Source: Neospora caninum Liverpool (lineage: Eukaryota; Apicomplexa; Conoidasida; Eucoccidiorida; Sarcocystidae). From it: 64,000 nucleotides of DNA. The stretch is taken from contig NC_018390.1 in assembly GCF_000208865.1 (NCBI RefSeq), positions 1,598,790-1,662,789 on the forward strand, in the 5' to 3' direction. The translations under genes were made by a program, and so were the position numbers. The notes below the pieces were generated by a model. That model saw only the letters and a program-made list of their open reading frames with translations, was not told the origin of the DNA and searched no databases. This document shows, piece after piece, positions 42,903 through 56,900 of the stretch (positions are counted from its first letter, which is position 1; each line of letters opens with the position of its first letter).

Positions 42903-45900
42903 TGCTCCTCTGAAAGAAGCGAGGCGACGAGGAAGAGGCAGAGACACCCCGAAGCATGAAACACGGGGACGGAAAAACACCGGGGGGAGAGGCGCAGGAA
43001 GGTCCGCCGAGCAAGAACGTAGCCGATGAAAACAAAGTCGGGAAGGTGTACGGACGGCAGAGGGAGGTGTAGGGACGGCAGAGGAACCAAACGGGAGGCC
43101 CGAGTGAGCAGGAGACGCCGGACGGAAAAGGTGCGTTAGAGAAGGAGATACGGGAAACAAAAAGACAAGGGGTGGCGGTGTCTCCGGGGGGAGGTAGCGA
43201 AGGGCGGTTGTGCGTGACAAAACACCACGCGAGAAGGCGAAAGTCGAACAGAGTCGGCGTGCAAGCAAAAGACAAACACAAGACGTAACCGAGGCACTGA
43301 CGAGCGAGAGACAATGCTCTCCCGGGAGGTGAGAGCGATAGACGCAGACGGCCGGCCGAAGAGAGGCGAAAACTTTTGCGCGCCCGCAGCAGAACGAGAA
43401 AAATGTTTGGCACATGCAGGTGCGCCGAGGCGGAAGAAGACGCGACCCCAGACAGCGAGGAAGCGTCGAAAGATTCCAACCGTCTTGTCGGAGTTTTGAA
43501 ACGACAGCGGGCAAGAGCGGCAGAGCCGAGAAACACACTGGGATACTGCCAAGACCTTACTCCCCTCCTTCACAAGGAGACTATCCACTAGCAAGGACAC
43601 CGCAAAAAAGAAACGGGAACAGCAAATGGCCATGCAAGGCCGAATACACGAGAACCACGCCACAAGACGATCCCCATGGCGGTTTTACATCGAGAGCCTG
43701 GAAGGGCTGTCACAGACAGGAACCCGCAACGGTATGCAAGGTGGGAAAAGCCGGATTCAGGTTGTTGCCGTTGCGGCAGCAAAACTCGGCATTCAAGACG
43801 GGATATGGACAAACAGCCCAAGAAAAAGAAACGTTACAGCGAATCTCAAGAATTTCCCTGGAGAGGGTAGCGGGGGACTGAATATTCGCCAGTATAGAGG
43901 CCGGACGCGAGAGGCGGCGGAACAGTTCCCCCTTCCTTTCTAGGCACTGTTCCTTCTCCCCACTGGCAAGAAAGAAAAGAAACTGGGATCCAGACTTTAT
44001 TTGTCGACAAGGGACAAAGCGCGAGAAAGTGTGAAGCGAATGAACACCTGCTTGGACTCCCTCGGAGTGGGCCGTGGATCCTGAGAGTGACGCACAAATC
44101 TTTCTCAAGCGGAAGAGAACTGAGAAGTGCAAAAGAGGGTTACGGGGTAAAGGAAACAGAGAGAACATGCGTGACACTTTGCAAATTCAGAGAACTCCGG
44201 AATGACACACCTTTCACTGTGCGACGCGGTCCGCTGGCATGGCCGCTACGCAGCCGATACGCGAACCCGCCCCTTCTTTTCTTGCCACATCGAGGGCTGT
44301 CGCATGCGCTCTTTTCCCCAGGGCGAGCTTCACTTCTCTCGCCATTCTCTTAGTTTTCCCATCCTCTCCAGAGCGGTTTGACGCGTTCTACTCGACCTTG
44401 CGTGTGCAGTAACGTCTTGGCGGGGGGTTTGAGCTGCCATATGAAAACCAGGGTAAGCGTTTGCCTTTCCTCTGAGGAGGAAAGGGGTGAAAGAGTGTCA
44501 GTTTGGTCGTGATGTAAGAGGCTGTTCCGCTGTGGAGCGACGCGACAGTTAAACGAAGAAACTTAGCCTCCTAAAAGATGCCCAGAGTTTTATCTGGACG
44601 ATTGACTTGAGGAAAATTAGACACTGTTCAGCATTTTGCCCAAATGCGGCGTGAAATCTGGGAAACCGTGTCGAGAGTATCGCGACAGGTTCATGCCATG
44701 CGTAGCCTCATGACAACGTTCAGAGGTTGTACAGGTGGGCTAGTTTATTCGGTACGTGCCGTGTAACGCTGCCGGAGACATCATTTTTCTCTTGTGTTTA
44801 GTGAGTGGTTTCCTCTTTTGAGGGGGCAGTGGTTGTCGTGTTCATCACCAGTGTACTGTGGACCAGGATGTGCCACAAGAAGAGGGAATGCGAACAAGAA
44901 ATCTAGGCACTATGGGTCTGTTGCTCTTGCCAATGTCTCCCGGCACCAACTTCAAATAGTAGCCGTTGATATGATATCTTCTACCTACCACACACAAGAA
45001 GCGGAGACAACGAACGCGGCGACAGTGGAGCGACAGCTCTGGAGGATTGCACAGCATTAACTTCGGTCGGTTCCATGCCTCTCTACGCACGATTTTTTTG
45101 TAACCGTGCTGAGCTCGAGCTCTCTGTTCGCTGGCGGATTTTCCTACTTCAACTCGCTAACGAGCAGAAAGCAGCTGTTCCTCTTGGTCCGGACTTAGCT
45201 TCAACGGGCTAGTAGTTCTGTTACCGGTTGAGATTTTAAGGCTCCCGTGTGCAGTGCCACCAAGCTTTACTCGGAAGAGAGAGATGCGCAAAGCATGAGG
45301 TTCGCGCTGCGTGTCCTCTCAATCCAAGGTTCTTGCCATGACGCACTGCCACGCTTCGCGTAGAGCAAGGGCGGCTGCCTATATTTACGCCCCTCGTTTT
45401 TTTTTTGCAGGGGACAGCCGAGAACAGTTGTTTCTTTTCACGCGTGGCAGCGCACCTGGTTGGAGCTGTTTGTGACCTCCCACGGACTCGGCTGCATCAT
45501 CACACGCGGGGGGAGGTGAGAAGATGAGTCGGATCAGAGCCAATGGGTGCATTCATCGTCGTGATTTAGAAATACACATTTACTTCCCTTGCTACACCTG
45601 CTACTTCTCATTGTTTCACTCCTTCTACGTCACGCCGCAGCTCGCATACAAGCAGGGTACGTTGTTGGAAAACGCGTTGCACAGTGTCACGGAAGGAGCA
45701 GCATTTGCTTTCACGTTTTCGAGTCTACAAAACGATCACTCAGCATCGCGCGCCGCAGCGCTCGTACATGGGAAACCAAGAGCAAGATTCTTGTCCATCG
45801 CTCTGGGCGCACAAGGATGTTCTTTCTGAATACTGAAGCAGCCGCTGAGCATTTTCTTTTTTCACATGCCCATACAGTGGCTACCAAACACGTGCTGTGC

Positions 45901-47927
45901 GGCCATGAGCAGTGTCGGGCAGATCTGCTACGGTGACTATACGGGGGACCGAAGGCATCACTCTAAATTCCCGATAATGCGGGGTAGACAAGGCCATGCA
46001 GGTACACCTGTACAAATGCGTGGCAGTAACAGGCGGAAAACTGTAGGAATCTCTAACCACGTCTAATTCCAGGCAAGTCGACAGTACGGTGTCTCTGTAA
46101 AGGGCTTCAGGCACGAAAAAAGACAGACCTAGCACACGTATACGACCGTCTATGTTGTGGGTACCTCAGGCCTTGTGATAGAAGGGGATGCGAATCACCC
46201 GACACTTCCAGGAGGGGCCTTTTATGTTTCAGATCCAATCCGTACGACTCAGAGGGAAGGACGAAGCTCCAACTTTGACTTAGAGAGCGAGTATTCCCTG
46301 TCTCGGTTCTACAGGCGTATGGTCATTCACGTCCAGAGCGCCGGTAGGTAAACAGGCAGAATTGCATTGAAGCAAAAGTCCCTGAAGCCGTGTAGACTTC
46401 ACGAGGCTTCTCACGGGGCCCGGCCGTCTGCAGATGAGGTCGGTACGCCGTTTACACTACACACACTTGCGAGGCGGTTCTTCGGTACAGAGTTCAGGGA
46501 AAAGGCCAATCAACGTCCTTGGCGTGCGTCACAAAGAATGACCCGCTTTTATCGCATGTTTTCACTCTTCGGTACCAAGAACTGTTATCCAATCTAGCTG
46601 TAGGTTGTTCCGTGGAATAGCTCTTCATTGTCTGAGACGATTCCTCGCGGTTTGTGACCTGTTGTAGTCCCTGTGAGGCACGAAGCAGGTAATCGCTGTG
46701 AGGTGTGCACAATCGATGCTCGCCGCAAAGAGCGACAGGACGTGGTAAACGAAACAGAAAAATAGCCGCTAAGAACAGCCCCTGCATGACCCGTGACCTG
46801 GGCGGAACCAACTGCACTTCACGCTCCTCGGGAATGTCAGAGTTCGCGATGGCCCAGAAACGGTGAAGCGTCGTTGTCGTATTCGGGTTGAGGCCACAGC
46901 GATGCACGCAGCGCGTTGTAGCAGAGATACAACCGCCCGAGGTTTGCACCACGGAAGACTACACGGGAAAGGTATGACGGCGAGATTCCCCGTGTAGCAT
47001 AAGAAATCGATGGCTACTTCTCTGGCTCTTCATTACCAAGAACTACTGTTTACAACATGGGCGCTGCAGAGGTGAGCGTGTGTCTCCGCCAACTGTCTCA
47101 ACACGCAGCATGCATGCAAGCAGCATAGCTGGAGGGTGCATGCACAGAAGACATTCGATCTCGGGCAACAGCGAAGGAAAAGAGTCGTGAAAAGAAATTC
47201 AGTTGGGTTTGACCCCGTTCCCGTTCACCTTTCCTGCATGTGATTGCCGCTTTAATTTGAGAAGTTCCGCATTTCAGCTGTAGCCCAAAGTGCCGTCGTT
47301 TTGCGGTGTGCCTTCGTCATCAGCGCCGCTCTTGGGTCTCTCGAGCGTTTTTTGCGGCACAGTCCGGCGTACGCGGACCAATTCATTCAACGACGCATCG
47401 TTCTCTTTTGTTTCCGAGCTCGACTCTTTCGCGCCGAAGCTGTCGTTCCCTCCTGCTGGTGCGCCCCCTTTTCTCTTTCCTGTAGGGTTTTTTCCCCTAT
47501 CCCTAGAGTCTTTTTGAAGTCCCCAGCGAGCTAGCCCGTTCCTTTTCTCTTCATCTGCCTCTCTCACTGGCACTGAGTACACGGAAGTCTTGCGTGCGTT
47601 CTTTTTTTGAGGCCTTCGATCTCAAGCGGGGGGGGCCGTGGGTGAACTCGAACACGAGGCTCAGACTTCCGTGACGGGTCTCGTTGAAAATGACGGTCAG
47701 AAGGCGGCGGGCGCGTGACCGCCTGGACCACGGACGGCATGCAAAAACAAAATAAATGACAGATATGCCGCCATTTACAGTTAGTTAGTCGCACCGAGAA
47801 GGTCACAGCGGCAAAGCGGCTGGCTACCGTTCCCGGAACGCGCGCCAGTCTCCGGAATTCCCGCACGCCCTCTTTCCCCAGGTCCAAGTGGCGAGACGGG
47901 AACCCGTGAAGAGGCGTTGTTTTTACG
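42903..47927. other. 5 kb divergent spacer with unassigned exon-like islands
   Basis: This separates the divergent starts of cyclin L (42902) and REV3 (47928). Most of 42903-44700 shows only chance frames. Between 44.8 and 46.9 kb several stretches look exon-like. A plus segment at 46178-46348 is bounded by an acceptor (GTACCTCAG) and a donor (GCCG|GTAGGT) and encodes GGAFYVSDPIRTTQREGRSS and more. A minus frame from the ATG at 46787 to 46494 encodes 97 residues beginning with a hydrophobic leader (QGLFLAAIFLFRL). They are on opposite strands, so at most one gene is likely. I could not build a phase-consistent model. Confidence 0.35.
47108..47144. promoter_or_regulatory. TGCATGC motif cluster upstream of REV3
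   Basis: GCATGCATGCA at 47108-47118 and TGCATGCA at 47137-47144, about 0.8 kb before the REV3 start codon. This is the same palindromic motif as in the 26.4 kb divergent spacer. A promoter role is inferred. Confidence 0.4.
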
Positions 47928-50900
47928 ATGCATCCTACGGCGTCTCTTGACAGCACTGTCTCTGCCCCGAAGAATGTCCCAAGAATCCCGGCTCAGCAGC
48001 CACCGACCCGGTCTCAGGTGGAAAGCTCTGGGAGAGATGAAGACGTCGGCGCTGCGCGGCGGGCAACCGCTCGTCAGTGTTCGCCGCGGGCCGGGAGCGG
48101 GCGGGCACAGGGGAGAGAACCAGGAGAGGAAGAAGGTGAGCAACCAAATGCATGCGGAGGGGGACTAGGGGCAGATACAGTCGAGGAACAAAGGCACACG
48201 GGAGGCCGCTCTCTTGAAGGAGCAGTGGCGAGATTCCCCGGCGTTATTCCGTCAGCAGTTGTCTACACGAGAGAGTCGCGGCTTGGTCAGGGTGCATACG
48301 GACCACCTGTCTCCAGAGGGCCTGCGGAACCGGAATACGGGTTCTCAGATGGAGCGAACAGGGTTGCTCGACGCCGCCGGGGTTTTAGCGACAGCGCGGT
48401 CGGTGTCGGCGCAGGAGGTCCAACTGGGGAACAGGTCAACACAGCACTCGCTTCGTGCAGCCGCCCTGAAATTGCCACTGGAAGAGAGAAGGCTCGGCGG
48501 ATCCTTCCGCCAGGTCGTCCTTCGACGGAAAGCTTGCCTTGTACGGCACCTTCATCTTTGTCGACATTCAAATGTGCATCTTCTTCTATCTCTCCGTCTC
48601 TTTCTCTCAACCCGTCTTTCCGGCTGCCAGAAACCCCGTCGGGTTTGCCGCAGCCGGCGTCTCCATCTTCACCGTCAGGACCTGTCTCTGCCTGCTGTCC
48701 GCGACCATCGTCGTCGGGTTCGCGCCCGTTCCCTGATTTTCAGTCTCTTCCGGTTTCGCCCGGTCCTCCAGAATCGCTCGCCTCCGACGGCTGTCCCACG
48801 CGCGACGACAGCGGCAACGCCCTCGTGATGTCGGTTTCCGTGACTGTAGTGGAACCCTGCTTGGAGGCTCCAGTCCCGGGGCTGGATCCGGCCGTGGCGC
48901 CTTTCTCAGGTCGTCGAATCTGGCGAGTTCCAGTGCTTCGTATCTACGGAGTTGTCAATGAAAACCCCCTCACATCTGTTGCCGCGACGGCCCTGTCCCC
49001 TGCGCCCACGGCGGGTTCGCCGCCCTCCGAGTTGCATTTGTCTTCCATCTCTTCGTCTTCTGTTTCGTCGACTTCCGCTCGCTGTCCACGTGGCGACGGG
49101 CGTTTCTTGGGGCGCATGTGCTGCGTCACAGTGCACAATGTGTTTCCCTACTTTTTCATTCCTCTGCCTCGAGAAGCTCACGAGAGGCCAGAGGTTTGGC
49201 TCCAGTGGTTCTCTGCCAAACTTCGCGCGTGCGAGGAGAAACTGACGGCGCACAGAGGCCAGGCGACCTCTCGCCAGCCTGGCCAAGGTCCGTCCGCGGC
49301 TTCGGGCTCGCCTCTGCTGTTTGCCTTGCGTCTCGTCAAGAAGCGGGCCTTCTACGGGTATGACCACGCGCCGCGCCTTTTCGTCAAGATTTCCACTCTT
49401 CATCCAGGGAGCAAAACTGTGCAGCTGGCTGCGCTGCTTCTCCAAGGGCGCGTCACCGGCAGCCCACTCCAACCCTTTGAAATCCACATCCCCTTTGTCA
49501 GTCACTTCCTCGCCGACTTCCACCTTCGAGGCATGGACCTCCTCACGTTCGTCGCTCCCTCGTTCGTACAGCCCCTCTTCCTCGCTCCTCCGCTTCTTCT
49601 CGCCGGGTCGGCGCGTCGCCCCACGGACGCTCCAGAATGCCCGCTGACAACGGCGCGCGCTCGCGAAGGAGACCAGGCCCGAGGCGGGGCCGCCGCCGAG
49701 AAAGGCTGGCGTGCTGAGAAGACGGGGCGAATCGGTGCCCGCGAGCAAGCGCGCTCTCGCTCCCCGTGGGAACTAGCGCAGGATCGACGAGAGACGCACA
49801 GTGTTACACAAGCGCAACGGCCTCAAGGCAGCGACTTCATGCACCGTCCTGCCGCTGTACCCGGGGGCGTTTTTCTCAGCCAGTCGTGGGCGCAGCTGTG
49901 GAGGCGCTTACGGAACCCGAAGGCCTCTCAGCAGTGTGGTGACGAGGGAAACCTGCGCGTCGCCTTTCCAAATGCAGAAAACACGTCGCGGGCTTCCTCG
50001 TTGGGTTTGCCGTCGCCTCGTCCACCCTTCGCGCGTCCGCAGTCCCCATCCAGAGCCTGTGGACCTCCGGCCAGTTCGCCTGCTATGGCGACCGGGGAAG
50101 AGCCGCCCCCTCGCGGCACGCGAAGCTGCGTTCGTGTCTTGCCATCCCGCGTTCCGCGCCGCACAAAGTGTGAATTGGAATGCCATGTGATGTCGAGACA
50201 CATTCTGAATCCGTTCTTCATCTCCGCGTCCGAGGCAGGGACCGACCGCTCCGCACCCGTCGCCTCCCAGTCGGATGAGAAAACCAAGGCCTCCACAGGA
50301 GGGGGCTGGGAGCGTACATCGTCGTTCGCAGCAGATCTGCTCCTGCGCTCCGTGCTCGACTTCTGGAGAGAAGAAGCCGCTCGCTGCGCAGGTCTGGGCA
50401 TCCCCTTCCCCTTTGACAGTCCCAACGCAGCTCTCCCCGCACCCCCGACCCTTCCCTCTGCCGCCGCGGCCGTCCTCGCCCAAAGAGACGAGACACCTGC
50501 GCGCGGCGCAGTGCCGGAAATCTTCAAGCGACGGCTCGCTCAGCTCCTCGACAAAACCGGCGCTCTGAGGGACGTCTCGGCAATTCGGGCCGACCTGCGC
50601 GGCAACGGTTCGCCGAGGGGCGGGCTGGACCGGGACCGCGGTCCTCAGCGCAGCGCGACGGGCTCTGGCGACAGTTTGGACCGGGTGGAAGAGCTCCCGG
50701 AGCTTTTGGGCGAGATAGGGCGTCTTCCAGCAGAAGCGGGACGGTCGCAGGGAGGACGCGAGAGACAGGGAGAAAGGCAGACCCTAACAGCTGCATCCCC
50801 CCAAGATCGAGGGGGGACATGCGAACAGGGTGTGCAGAGACCACAAACGGCGGCAACAGTTCCTGCCTCTGAGGCAACACGGGATGCGGTCAGTGCGAGG

Positions 50901-53900
50901 GAGAAGGCCCAGGCAGGGGGCGAAGGACCGTCTGTGCATGGCGATGCAGACAGACAGGCGTGGAGCGAGAACCAGGGTTGCGCGGCGACACATGGGTCTG
51001 TCTCCTCGGGGCCAGCTTCACGAGTTGAACAATACGCGAAGCGTCTGCGTGTCACCCCACCTCCAGAGGCCACGGGCGACGGCTCCACCGCAGACCGTCG
51101 GACCGGTTCTTGGTTCTCGTCTCTCTTCCTGTCGCTTCCACCGCACGCAGCCGAGGACATGCGACGCCCCTGCTCCGCCTCCCAGTCTTCCTCCACGTCT
51201 TCGTGTCCCCCGCTGTCCCCCGCGAACGCCTCTGGGTTCTTCATCGACTCCGCTTCGCTTTCCGCGACGTCGCAGCTGTCCTCGCTCAGCGCGTCTCAAG
51301 ACCCGCTCGTTCCCGACGCCCGCGAAGGCTTCCAGTCCCCATCCTCAGCTGCCTGCCCGCTCCCCGGCGGGCCCTCCGAGCCTTCGTGGCATTGTCACCA
51401 CGCTCCTGCCTCTGCGGGCGAGGCCACAGAGAAGCTCGGAGGTCGAGCGTCGGCACACCCGGGAGGCGTCCCTGTCGTCGCGCCGCCGAACGCGGCAACG
51501 GGGTTTGCCGCGTATCAGTCTCTAGCTGTTTTCTCTCAACAGCTCGCTTGTGAAAAGCGCCTCCCCAGAGAAGCACGCGGGTCGGGAGACACGCTGGAAG
51601 CGCTCGCTTTACCGGGGTTGGCACCTTCATGCTTAGCGACTCGACTGGAAGGACCAACTTCGAGGCATGTTCGCACCGATTTTTTGTCCGATCATTTCAT
51701 CAGAACGGAGGCACGACCTGAACGCGCTCCACTTGCTGCTGCCCAGTCTTCGGTCTTGCCGTCGCCCAATTCTCTTTCAGATGACTGGAGAGACGGCGAG
51801 GCTGCTCACGGCGCCGTCGCACGGGTTTCGCCTCCAGCCCCCGACCCCAACCGGCACGGGGATTTGCCGGTAGAAGCGCGTTTGCCTTCGCAGCACGCGC
51901 CTCTCCAGAGTTCCTATTCCTCGCCTCAGAGTGAGAGCCCAAGCAGGTGGACAGGTCCGTTCGGCCGCTGGAAGGAGCCCGAGAGTGGCGCCTCGAGGGT
52001 GGAGCGCTCGGAGGCGGAGGTGGTTCTGGAGCAAACCGCCGACGGCCCTCCCGCATCAATCCTGGAGCCGTCTGCGCCTGAACTCAGCGAGGCACAGGAC
52101 GGAGAGTTCGTGGAAGTCGCGGAAGACTGGCGAGATCCAGACGAGGAACATGCAGCGAGCAAAGTACAGGCGTGCAGCGGGAGAGAAGCAGCAGACGCGG
52201 GCCCGACCGTGCGAGACGGCAGCGCCACTGTGGAAGCGGCGGTTGACGGAAAAGACGCAGCGGACGGGGACAGAGAATTCCCCACCGCGGGTTCGCCCGA
52301 CGACGACGTGTACGAGGAACCCCTCTTCGACCTCGAGGAAGAGGTGGACTCGTTCTTGTCTGCCGCAGAAAGGGACAGGCGACCAAGGCCTCGCAGGCGT
52401 CGCGGCGCGGCTCCAGAGCCTGACGAGCTTTTTGCACTGCAGGTGTGCAGTCCATCTCAGTCGAGTTCATCGGGGACTAGCAGTGCAGAGGACGAACGCC
52501 GCGCTCGGCAGAGAAGAAAAGGACTGCGAAGTGCACAGGGGCGGCGACGCGCACCGACGCTCGACAGCAGCAGCTGCTCGCCTACGGTCGACTATGACTC
52601 GGGGGAAGGAAGCAGCGGCGATAGCCTTTCGAGTGAACCGAGCGGCGCCCCGGAGGCGGGAAATGACTCCTCGAGGAAGCCGCCACCAGAAGAGGAAAAG
52701 GCGAAAGGGGAAATGCGTGCACAGCCTCAGTTAGAGGGGGCCACGCGCCCAGTCGACGCGCTCGCCAATCAGTCGAGATCAGCGAGCATGACGCCAGACG
52801 ATGTTTCGGCGTCAGGTGTCCAGGGAGTTCGAGAGTCCTGCAAATCGCGAGGCTCCGTCCCCCCTCAGTGCTTGTGTGTTCCTGCCGGTTCCGCCGCGGA
52901 GCCGGCGAATCGCTCTACGAGCGCGGGCATGCGTCAACATGCCGAGAATATCTCGCTAGCCAGCCCGGAGATTCCGGGCGGGGTCAAGACGCTAGCTGGG
53001 ACCTCGACAGATGCGCGGCAGTCGGCAGGAAACGGCGGAAGGGGGGAGATGGGACACTGCCTCAAGGCGGCACCACGTGGGGACGGTTTGTCTCCGGTTC
53101 CAGGCGAGGAAGGTCTGGGAGGGGAGGAGCAAGGATCGTCATCCTCATATGCAGCCACTGTCGTTCTGTCCAGTGGTTCGGACGAGGCGTGCGGACGCAC
53201 GGAACGGGCTTCCGGCGAAAACGCAGAATCTAAAAGCCGACAAGAGAATCTCCAACTAGCAGACGAGCAAGGAGACAAAGCGAATGTACCGCCTGAGGCG
53301 GGCCACCTAGGACAGGACAACGACGAATGGTGCGTGCCTCACGACCGAGTTTCTCAGACGGGGAAAGCCAAGAGCGAAGGCGCGGCGCACAACTCTCCCG
53401 AGACCCTGGCTCGACACCCCCGCGCCTCTCAGGTCCCCTGCGTGCTTTTGGCGCCTTCCAGTGAGCTGGAGGCTTCTCCGGCGGTTCCGTTGACCCACCG
53501 CGCAGCCCACGACGCTCCCCTGGTTGAGCACTGCTCGGTGTCGCAGCAGTCAGTGAAAGGCTGGCCGGACGAGCCCGCAGAGCTTCCTTTCTTTGGAGAT
53601 CCGCGGGATTTGCCGCTGGGAGTCATCCGCGCGGTGGACGCAACGCTGGGAGGGCGGTCTCTGCGCGAACAGGAGACAGTCCTCGGAGCTCGCCGCGCCG
53701 AAAGCATCGCGGCAGCTGCTGCGGCGGAGACCCGCCTTCTGGCTGAGAGGCGCGCGGCGCTCGGCAAGCAGACGAGAAGGCGAAGAAGGAGGAAGAATGC
53801 GCGACGGTCGCAAGTCCTGTCCTCTCAGCGCACTGCTTCTCAGTCGTCGCTCTATGCTTCTCGAGGGTCGTCTCAGCAGGGTTCGCAGCGATCGGAACGA

Positions 53901-56900
53901 CTAGGTTTGCGTGCTGGAGCCGACTACCACCCGGAACAAGGCTCGCACCTCGAGCACCGCCAAAGCGCCGCCATTTCCACAGATGGTGCAAAGAGGCCAG
54001 CGCAGGCAAGAGAGGCCGGGAGCAGCAAAGGGCCGGGACAGAGCGATCGCGTCGGGGACGCGGGCCGTGCTCACCCTTCGCTGGAACCTTTTTTTCCCGG
54101 AAAGATCGGCCAACCCACGCTGGTAGTGGAGATTTCATCGTCATCCGAAGATGCCAGTGAGGGTGCCTCAGGCCGCTCGGCGAGTTTGTTGGTGACGGGG
54201 GAGGCGGACAAGGCGCTGGAAGAGCCGGCGTCGCCTGTTTCTTTCGTGCTCTGTCGTGGAGAAAGACGCGACGCGGCCCGCGGAGGGCTCGCGCCATCAC
54301 AAGAGCCTGGGGCGCCTGGCATCGCCTTCTGGGGCTTCTACAGGCCGCCGCCCTCGACCCAAGAGGCGCTCGCGAGCTGTCCGCCCAGTGTGCAGAAGCG
54401 GCATGAGAGACTGCTGCGGCGAGAGATCCGCAGAGAGGCACGCCACCGACAGAGACACCCGAGCCGGTGCGGCGAGGCTGAGAGTGAGCGGCCAGGCAAG
54501 GGCGCGGCCGCGGCGGGGCGCGGACGACTCCGGGGACCTCGAGACGGTGGAGACGAGCCGGAACGCGACGTGAGACGAAGCGCTGAATACGATCAGCCTA
54601 GGAATGAGACAAGGCGGAACGACCGCAGGTGTAGAAGAGCGGCGATAGCGGCTCTGAGGTGGACCACCAGGATGGATAATGTGGGGCGGATCGTAATGAT
54701 GCTGGTGCCAGCGACTCAGTCCGAGGGCGACGAAACAGCCTCGAGCCGACGAGAGAAAAGGAGTAGAAGTCGTAGGCGAAGCATGACCCACATGTCTGGA
54801 CTCAGAGCGGAACCCGTTGCTTCAGAAGTGAAGCTGCACTCTGGGGCGCCTTCGTCCTCATCCGCGTCGCCCGGCAGCGCCGCCGACGGCCCTCGCCGCG
54901 ACGGAGTCGCGGCGAGGGCCTGCGGGAACTCTGCCGAAGAGGAGGCGACGCGAGAACGTCTTCCGGGTCGCGAGCTGGCGTGCGAGTCTTCATGCATGCA
55001 CCCGGAGAGCTGCCCTCGCGAGACGGGCGAGCAGCAAAACCTACGCAGGCCAACTGACGTCTCTGAGGCGCAAGTCGACCCCGGTCGCTTGTCGCCCGCC
55101 CTGACGCCTAGCGGAGCAGATGCGTTGACAGGAAACCCCAGCAACTCTGTGGAAGCTGGGGACAGAGAGAGCGTGGGCGGTCCGGAGCGGGACGAGGGCA
55201 ACGAGGCGGAAGGCGCGTTTCCGCGCCAGATTGGTGAAGGAGATCCCCTTGCGGCGGGTGACAGTGTGTGTGGAGACAGGACCACTTCCGCGTGTGGCCG
55301 GGAACAACATTTACTTTCTTCCCAGAGACAGCAACACGGTTTGCTGAGTCTGTCAGTTGGAAGCATCGCGACGAGCCATACGTTTTCGAGCACGTGCTCC
55401 AGCAGCGACATCTCTTGGGCAGGGGCTGGAGAAGGCGATGGGAGCGTTTCGCAACTCAGTGTCGCGGCGGCTGTAAAGGACGCGGCGAAGCAGGCTCGGC
55501 CGTTCCAAGGCTTCTCGGCAGACAGAAGAGACGAAGCAATTCGTGGGAAAAGCGAGCTCGCCAGTTACGGCGCGTTGCTCGCCGTCGAAGTTCTCGCGGA
55601 ACGGAGACTCAGCAGCCCCGAAGCGGTCGATGCTGGAGCGCCTGACTCGCAGCACGACGCCATCCTCGGTGTCGCTTTGGTGCTCAGAGATGAGCGCCTC
55701 GCGCTGGCTTGTGGTCGCGCGCAGGCGAGTCGGGGGCAGCAGGCAGGTGCGCCCAGACGGGACGGAGAAAGACGGAAGACAGACGGCCAGGAAAGGGACG
55801 AAGCTGAGCCCAAGGCGGGGAAAGCAGACGGCCGAACGAGTGAGGAAAGGCACGGAGGCAGGCGAGAGGAGGAAGGCGTCTCTGGTGAGCCTCTCTCGCG
55901 CTCAGCTTCGGAGACGGAGAAGGGCACTGGCGGCACCAAGGCCTTTCTGTCCACGGCCCGAGGCGAGCGACGGGCCGAAGAAGCGGCGGACGGTCTTGCC
56001 TATTTCGATGCTTCGATCATCGTCTTCGTTGACCAAGTGTACAAGCCTCGCCTGCCATTGAACTCACAGTTCTGTGCCTCTCCTCCGGCGTGCCCCACCG
56101 CTTCTGCTCCTTGGCCGTCGACAGCTCACCTCCTTTCCAGTTCGTCCTGCGCCTCGCCCTTCGTTCGCGCCCAGCGGTCGTTTGCCGACTTCGTCGCCGT
56201 ATGGCAGTCTCGCCATCCGTTCACCAAGGCCGCGCAGCAGCAGCTGACGGCCTTTCTTCCTCCCGAGACAGAATTGGTGGCGGTGGACAGCGAGCGAGCG
56301 CTCCTGCATCGCGTTTGTCTTATCTTTAGTGTGGCCGATCCCTCAATGGTTCTCCAGTGGGACGGTGGCAGCACGGGCCTTGGCTTTCTCCTGCGCAGAG
56401 CGCGTGTCCTCGGCGTTGGCTTGGAAGTAGCGAAAGCACTCGGAAGACGGTAAGACGCGTACGCTGCTCGCAGCGGGAGTCTGCGGTTTGAACACACCGG
56501 GGCGTTTTCAAGGACGTGCCGTGCCCCCACCGCGCTGGGTGTATTTGTGTCGAAATTAAGGCGCGTTTCATGGGCGATACGGGAATTGTAAAAACACCGG
56601 GCTCAGATTACGCAGCGTGGTCCACCGTAGGCATATGATAACCGGTCGCCTTCACCGCGGAGGCGGCCGATGATTCTCACCTCGAGAGCGTCGTGTCGGA
56701 CACGCCTTTCGTCCTGCGCCTGCCTTTGATTCTTCCCTGTCTTTGCAGAGCAGATCCTCGCCTTCTCTCCTGTCTCCAGTCTGTCCCGTTTCCGCCTCGG
56801 TCGCACACGACCACCTCTACGCCTGCGACGCCTGTCCCCCAGCAGTCTTCTCACTCTTCGTCTTCCTCCCCCACCCCAGCGGCATCGGCCTCGCCCAGTC

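Noticed and set aside
48906..49748. 280-codon minus-strand frame inside REV3
   Set aside because: It is a shadow of the REV3 N-terminal domain, which has clear family motifs on the plus strand.
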